DNA from: Muribaculaceae bacterium
Lineage (GTDB): Bacteria; Bacteroidota; Bacteroidia; Bacteroidales; Muribaculaceae
DNA length: 40,318 bases
NCBI GenBank assembly: GCA_017449785.1
Contig: JAFTFA010000122.1
Span: forward strand, 1 to 40,318
Direction: 5' to 3'
The number at the start of each line of letters is the position of its first letter. The stretch's first letter is position 1. The position numbers and the translations under genes are program-made. Under the pieces are notes generated by a model. The model saw nothing but the letters and a program-made list of their open reading frames with translations, had not been told where the DNA came from and searched no databases. Below are positions 39,765 to 40,318 of this stretch, piece after piece.

Positions 39765-40187
39765 ATGCTACGATACATTTATTACCGGTGTTGTAAACAT
39801 CACGAGAAAGGCAAGCGAGAGAACAAGATTGACCTGCAATGGAGTGGATTCTATAGTGGGTTGATCATTATACTCCTCATGCCTATAGGCCTTCTTCTCA
39901 TGTCAATCCTGGATTATAATACTTTCACCTTGATTTTAGCAGGCCTGATTTACTTAGCCTTAACGCTTGCTGTTGAGCATCACATCAAGCGGACCTCAAA
40001 AAAGTATCGCCCGCCACAACGCTATAAGGCCCTCAATCAGATTTCCAGGACCACACTGGTATGGGCCATCATACTGCCACTGGAAATCATCTACATGATC
40101 TGCTCTATGATACTGACAATCAAGTTCCTTGTCATTCCCCTGCACCTCGACGGGCTGCTGGCCAGATGGATAATGGCCATACTCTGA
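39765..40187 (+). CDS. Small membrane protein of unknown function
   Basis: A 140-aa protein with about four hydrophobic segments (about 30-48, 51-68, 95-115, 118-136) and a basic N-terminus (MLRYIYYRCCKHHEKGKREN). There is no motif I recognise. It starts 22 bp after the ATPase stop on the same strand and could be co-transcribed with it, or be a remnant of the chromosomal context into which the ATPase and intron inserted. Codon use shifts toward GC near its end. The coding call rests on length, membrane pattern and lack of a competing frame. Confidence 0.6.
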   Translation: MLRYIYYRCCKHHEKGKRENKIDLQWSGFYSGLIIILLMPIGLLLMSILDYNTFTLILAGLIYLALTLAVEHHIKRTSKKYRPPQRYKALNQISRTTLVWAIILPLEIIYMICSMILTIKFLVIPLHLDGLLARWIMAIL

Positions 40188-40210
40188 ATATCACACAAGG
40201 ACAGAAATAA

Positions 40211-40318
40211 ATCGAGTAGGTCGGGAAACGAAAGTTTTCTGACCTACTTTCGTTTCCTTTCCTCTCACACCACCGTACGTGCCGTTCGGCATACGGCGGT
40301 TCATAAGTGTGCGTGCAG
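40211..40318 (-). mobile_element. 3' end of a group II intron (domains V-VI), cut by the window edge
   Basis: Reading the minus strand, the domain V hairpin (40269-40302) is followed by an inverted-repeat region fitting domain VI (40215-40257), and then by CGATTTAT, where the intron should end near 40211 (uncertain by several bases). The intron body and its reverse transcriptase/maturase, if present, lie beyond 40318. The insertion point is about 20 bp downstream of the small membrane-protein gene, so that gene is not interrupted. Confidence 0.75.
40269..40302 (-). ncRNA. Group II intron domain V
   Basis: On the minus strand CCGCCGTA pairs with TACGGTGG through eight base pairs with one G-U pair, giving the catalytic C-G-C triad. 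A two-nucleotide CG bulge follows and an upper TGCC/GGCA stem with a GAAC loop. This matches the domain V fold, the most conserved part of group II introns. Confidence 0.8.

Overview
The window is a chromosomal segment of a Bacteroidetes bacterium, very probably order Bacteroidales (Muribaculaceae- or Prevotellaceae-like; the genus cannot be fixed from sequence alone). The evidence is the promoter type (TTG/TTTG about 19-21 bp before TAnnTTTG, seen many times), a fused SecDF, a long-form IspG, GT117/DUF2723, DUF4923, DUF4369, FadL-type and LytTR/LytS genes, and weak Shine-Dalgarno use. The core (about 3.0-38.0 kb) is GC-rich with strongly biased third codon positions, which creates long spurious antisense frames. 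Both flanks are visibly AT-richer and look like accessory DNA.

Layout. 1-3000: accessory edge with an AAA+ ATPase carrying a PD-(D/E)XK-like tail, a DUF1016/YhcG nuclease broken by an internal deletion, and several degenerate copies of a module containing a fragment of a ComM/YifB-type ATPase gene. 3078-8549 (minus): yebC-family regulator, pheT, and a LytTR/LytS two-component pair. 8745-8816: tRNA-Arg(CCU). 8893-12946 (minus): secDF and a PhzF-family isomerase. 13182-18146 (minus): a five-gene operon with a VTC-type polyphosphate-polymerase domain protein, a DUF4956 membrane protein, a DUF2490 outer-membrane protein, and two paralogous Cthe_2159-like beta-helix proteins, one a lipoprotein and one with an N-terminal dockerin. 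It is divergent from a PhoB/PhoR-like two-component system (18397-19997, plus). 20103-26125: DUF4923 lipoprotein (minus), then rpoN, a PAP2-like membrane protein, ispG and a DUF4369 lipoprotein (plus). 26216-31320 (minus): queG, polysaccharide deacetylase and a large GT117/DUF2723 membrane protein in one operon. 31942-35211 (plus): a beta-flower protein, an exported GH3 enzyme, an exported S66 LD-carboxypeptidase and a small membrane-anchored unknown. 35336-38003: FadL-type outer-membrane protein (minus) and a LOG-family protein (plus). 38004-40318: second accessory edge with an inverted-repeat element, another AAA ATPase (DUF4143 type), a small membrane protein, and the 3' end (domains V and VI) of a group II intron on the minus strand at the window edge.

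The most interesting material is (i) the VTC-DUF4956-DUF2490-Cthe_2159 operon facing a two-component system, a plausible envelope or surface-assembly system that is poorly understood; (ii) regularly spaced repeats directly upstream of both accessory ATPases, suggesting operators; (iii) a repeated comM-fragment module that brackets the accessory genes on the left; and (iv) an exported GH3/LD-carboxypeptidase pair that moves normally cytoplasmic muropeptide-recycling chemistry to the periplasm. All functions are inferred from sequence patterns read by eye; no database search was run.
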